Positions 61,770 to 64,000 of a stretch of 64,000 nt of DNA are shown here, one piece after another. This DNA is from Polyangium sp. y55x31 (GTDB taxonomy: Bacteria; Myxococcota_A; Polyangia; Polyangiales; Polyangiaceae). Below the pieces are notes generated by a model, which made no database searches, was not told the origin of the DNA, and saw only the letters and a list, made by a program, of their open reading frames with translations. A program made the position numbers and the translations under genes. How positions within the stretch are numbered: position 1 is the first letter of the stretch; the number at the start of each line of letters is the position of its first letter. The stretch is from assembly GCF_029946505.1 (NCBI RefSeq), contig NZ_JARZHG010000014.1:186001-250000 (forward strand), in the 5' to 3' direction.

Positions 61770-63476
61770 TCACAGGGCGGTGATCACGACCGGCGTGGCC
61801 TTGCCATTGCCGTCGCCGGGCCGGACGCCGCCCCAGCCCTCGGGGAGGGCGGGCTCGGTCCATTGGAAGAGGAAATGGCCGTCCTCGGGGGAGACGTTCA
61901 CGCACTCGGCGCTCTTCGGGTTGCCGAAATCCTCGTGCCAGTAAGCGACGTGCATCGCGAGCGGCGCGCGGAGGTACTGGATGTTCGGCACCTCCGAGAT
62001 CCAGAGCATCTTCGGTGGCCATTCCTTGTCGGGTGACATGACGGCGACGCGGTCCTTCCACTCGATCGGGAAGATGCCGGTCTTCGTCATCGAATGGACG
62101 TACGGATCGTAGCCGGGGATCGGGGCGCCGCCCTTGCCGGGGGAGAACAGGGTCGCGTAGACGGGTTTGTCGCCCTCGTAGGCCGTGAGCGTGCCGGGGT
62201 TGATCTTGGCCTCGATCCACTTTTCGCCGGGTTTGACCGAGCGCGGGAGTTTTTTCGCGGGCCGCGTGACCGTGACGCTGTCCGCGAGGATGAAGGCGCC
62301 GGGCTCGTTCCGGAGGGCGAGGTACGCCTTCTTGCCGACGACGACGCGCTCCGTGACCTGGACGTAGCTCTTCGGCGGAATGGTTTGTCCGGAGGCGACC
62401 ATTTTCCCATCGTCGCCGCGGGTATACCGCGGGATGGGCTCCTGCTTGCGGTTCCAGGCGAGCGGGAGGCGGACGTCGCTCCCGAGGCGCACGCCGTGGA
62501 AAGCCGTGCGGCGGAAGGGGCGCATGCGGTCGGCGGGGACGAGCATGAGGTCGGGCGTGACGAGCCAGGTGCGGCCCTCGGCCTCGAAGGCGCGCGCGTA
62601 CGCGAGCATCGAGCCGTTCGGGATGACGCGCCAGACGAGCTTCGTCGGGTCGTAGGCGCCATTGCCGCCGACGGAGCGCTGGCCATTGGCGAAGATGGAG
62701 AAGACCGGGTCGGTCGCGCGGATGCGGTCCTTCTCGTCGCCGCTGATGAGCTCCTCGTGGCCGCGCGACCATTCGGCGAGCTGCACGAACGTGCCCGGCG
62801 CGCCGAAGCTGCGTTCGGCTTTCTCCTGCTCGGCCTTCGTCGGGACGCGGCTGTACATGGGCGCGCCGTTCGAGAAGGCATATCGATACGGCATGACGGC
62901 GTCTTCGCGCGGGGCGAGCTCGGCGAGGGCGCGGTAATACGGATCGTTCAGATCGAGCGTGGTCTTGCGGGGATCGAGGCAGATGTAGCCGCGGGGGGCG
63001 ACCTTGTAATAGCCGCGGGGGCAATTTTTCCCCTCGACGGGCTCGTTCGAGAGGAGCGCGACGCTCGTGCCCATGCGAACGTATCCGAGGGGCAAACCCT
63101 TGGGCTCGGGGCGTTTGTAGATGTACGCCTGATCCGCGATGGCGCCGATGCGCGGCCGCTCTGTCTGCGCGGGCTTGGGCGCGGGATTGGGTTCGGTTTT
63201 TGCGGAGGCGAACTGGAACCCGGGCTCTTCGCCCGGCTGCGGTTCGACCTCGGCCTTGTTGAAGGGCGTGTCACCGTCCTTCTTTCGCTGGTTCCAATCC
63301 TGCCACTCGCGGAGCTTGATGTCCTCTTGCCACTGCTCGATCTCGAGGTCCGTGGGCGGGACGGCGCGTTCTTGCCGGGGGCGTTGGGAGGCTCCGTCGT
63401 ATTTCACCTCGGGCGCGGGCGCGCACGCGGGTATCAGGAAGAGGACGAGCGGAAGGGCACGGCCTTCGAGCTTCAT
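61770..63476 (-). CDS. YkuD-type L,D-transpeptidase lipoprotein
   Basis: 568 residues from ATG 63476. The signal peptide ends F-L-I-P-A-C (lipobox). An SH3-like region (about 110-180) and further N-terminal modules precede the YkuD domain (about 420-550). There the segment H-V-A-Y-W-H-E-D-F-G contributes the His, and S-A-E-C-V-N gives the nucleophile Cys525, in place of the common S-x-G-C-[IV]-[RN]. These enzymes form 3-3 cross-links in peptidoglycan or attach lipoproteins to it. TACCCT ends seven bases before the ATG. The large N-terminal part is longer than in typical YkuD enzymes. Confidence 0.85.
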   Translation of the reverse strand: MKLEGRALPLVLFLIPACAPAPEVKYDGASQRPRQERAVPPTDLEIEQWQEDIKLREWQDWNQRKKDGDTPFNKAEVEPQPGEEPGFQFASAKTEPNPAPKPAQTERPRIGAIADQAYIYKRPEPKGLPLGYVRMGTSVALLSNEPVEGKNCPRGYYKVAPRGYICLDPRKTTLDLNDPYYRALAELAPREDAVMPYRYAFSNGAPMYSRVPTKAEQEKAERSFGAPGTFVQLAEWSRGHEELISGDEKDRIRATDPVFSIFANGQRSVGGNGAYDPTKLVWRVIPNGSMLAYARAFEAEGRTWLVTPDLMLVPADRMRPFRRTAFHGVRLGSDVRLPLAWNRKQEPIPRYTRGDDGKMVASGQTIPPKSYVQVTERVVVGKKAYLALRNEPGAFILADSVTVTRPAKKLPRSVKPGEKWIEAKINPGTLTAYEGDKPVYATLFSPGKGGAPIPGYDPYVHSMTKTGIFPIEWKDRVAVMSPDKEWPPKMLWISEVPNIQYLRAPLAMHVAYWHEDFGNPKSAECVNVSPEDGHFLFQWTEPALPEGWGGVRPGDGNGKATPVVITAL

Positions 63477-63483
63477 GGTTCGA

Positions 63484-63489
63484 AGGGTA
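63484..63489 (-). promoter_or_regulatory. -10 box TACCCT of the L,D-transpeptidase gene
   Basis: On the minus strand GGTACCCT is followed by seven bases and the ATG at 63476. Confidence 0.45.
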
Positions 63490-63581
63490 CCGTGCGTGTT
63501 TCGAAGGAGGCAAAGATCGATCGATCCTGCCTGGATCCGGGCCAAAAAGTGCGGCTCCTTCCCTTGCCGACCGGAGCGGGG

Positions 63582-63587
63582 TAGCCT
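63582..63587 (+). promoter_or_regulatory. -10-like box TAGCCT
   Basis: GGTAGCCT lies 59 bases before the ATG at 63647, leaving a normal leader. Confidence 0.3.
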
Positions 63588-63646
63588 GGAGGTTCTTCGG
63601 GCGACGCCGGGCAGGCCCGGCGCTCTCGGTCGCGAGCGGAGAATGC

Positions 63647-64000
63647 ATGTTCAGGAAGTCGACGGCGCTTACGTTTTTCACGGCCATCCTCCTCGGGACC
63701 ACGCATGTGTCCGGACAACCCTCCGCCGCGGACAAAGCCGTCGCGGACAAGCTCTTCGACGAGGGAAGGGCGCTGCTCGACCAGAACCGGGTGCCCGAGG
63801 CATGCGTCAAGTTTGCGGAGAGTGATCGATACGATCCGTCGGTCGGGACGCGGCTCAACCTGGGGGAATGCCACGAGCGGCAAGGAATGACGGCGAGCGC
63901 ATACGGCCACTTCGGGGACGCGGCGCGGCTCGCGCGGGAGCGAGGGGACAAGTCGCGAGAGGCGGTGGCGGAGGAGCGAAGGCAGGCGCTGGAGAAGAAG
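63647..64000 (+). CDS. exported TPR protein (partial, runs off the right edge)
   Basis: 118 codons are visible from ATG 63647. A signal peptide (basic F-R-K, hydrophobic L-T-F-F-T-A-I-L-L-G, cleavage near V-S-G-Q) is followed by TPR-like helices: A-V-A-D-K-L-F-D-E-G-R-A-L-L-D-Q-N-R, then T-R-L-N-L-G-E-C-H-E-R-Q-G, then A-Y-G-H-F-G-D-A-A-R-L-A-R-E-R. This is a common myxobacterial type of secreted TPR protein, often with a C-terminal transmembrane or PEGA part that is not visible here. Confidence 0.75.
   Translation, partial: MFRKSTALTFFTAILLGTTHVSGQPSAADKAVADKLFDEGRALLDQNRVPEACVKFAESDRYDPSVGTRLNLGECHERQGMTASAYGHFGDAARLARERGDKSREAVAEERRQALEKK

Overview
The window looks like chromosome of a high-GC myxobacterium of the Polyangium/Sorangium type. 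This rests on the strong G/C preference at third codon positions, four Hanks-type Ser/Thr kinases, three sigma-70-family factors, two sigma-54 activators, many lipoprotein signal peptides, an AgmX/PglI-type TonB-like domain and TPR proteins. It is inference from gene content, since there is no rRNA or marker gene. I see no tRNA, rRNA, CRISPR array, insertion sequence or prophage. Genes are dense on both strands and often overlap by 1-10 bases.

Layout. 1-7.1 kb: a membrane protein, phosphatidylserine synthase (pssA), exported proteins (a c-heme lipoprotein, an alpha/beta hydrolase, a PQQ-sugar-dehydrogenase-like lipoprotein) and a short fragment resembling the end of a fructose-1,6-bisphosphatase gene. 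7.1-9.9 kb: a lipoprotein overlapping two oligopeptide-ABC ATPases (dppD, dppF) with no permease nearby. 9.9-13.0 kb: a kinase fused to a diiron-flavoprotein-like metallo-beta-lactamase domain, and a winged-helix-like protein. 13.2-21.4 kb: a type I secretion operon (ABC, HlyD, TolC) next to a divergent NtrC/histidine-kinase pair. 21.4-29.1 kb: a TPR kinase divergent from a sigma factor, argG, and a kinase with a STAS/SpoIIAA-like tail coupled to a small DUF6210-like gene. 29.1-34.0 kb: thiolase, amine oxidase, a GlxA-type regulator and a type II NADH dehydrogenase. 34.1-43.8 kb: subtilase, TPR protein, ceramidase-like lipoprotein, small exported proteins and a two-gene cassette resembling a Firmicutes family. 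44.1-46.1 kb: a sigma factor, tandem palindromes, and a helix-turn-helix/citrate-synthase fusion. 46.1-59.0 kb: a kinase/FHA-NtrC/SDR operon, a VIT-VWA-TonB-TPR lipoprotein, a TerB protein, a trypsin-like protease with a Pro-Gly-Gln repeat tail, and a sigma/anti-sigma/bactofilin-like operon. 59.1-64 kb: nitrate-reductase-type molybdoenzyme, SRPBCC protein, YkuD L,D-transpeptidase lipoprotein and the start of a TPR protein.

Two general features stand out. At least thirteen genes on both strands have a TAnnnT/TACAAT-type -10 box ending 6-13 bases before the start codon, which predicts leaderless transcripts and fixes several starts. Signal-transduction genes are very dense. The most unusual are the kinase with a putative diiron sensor (9886-12234) and the DNA-binding citrate-synthase homologue beside two tandem palindromes (44679-46058).

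Limits: all family assignments are made by eye from protein motifs, without database searches. Promoters, operators and terminators are pattern matches only.
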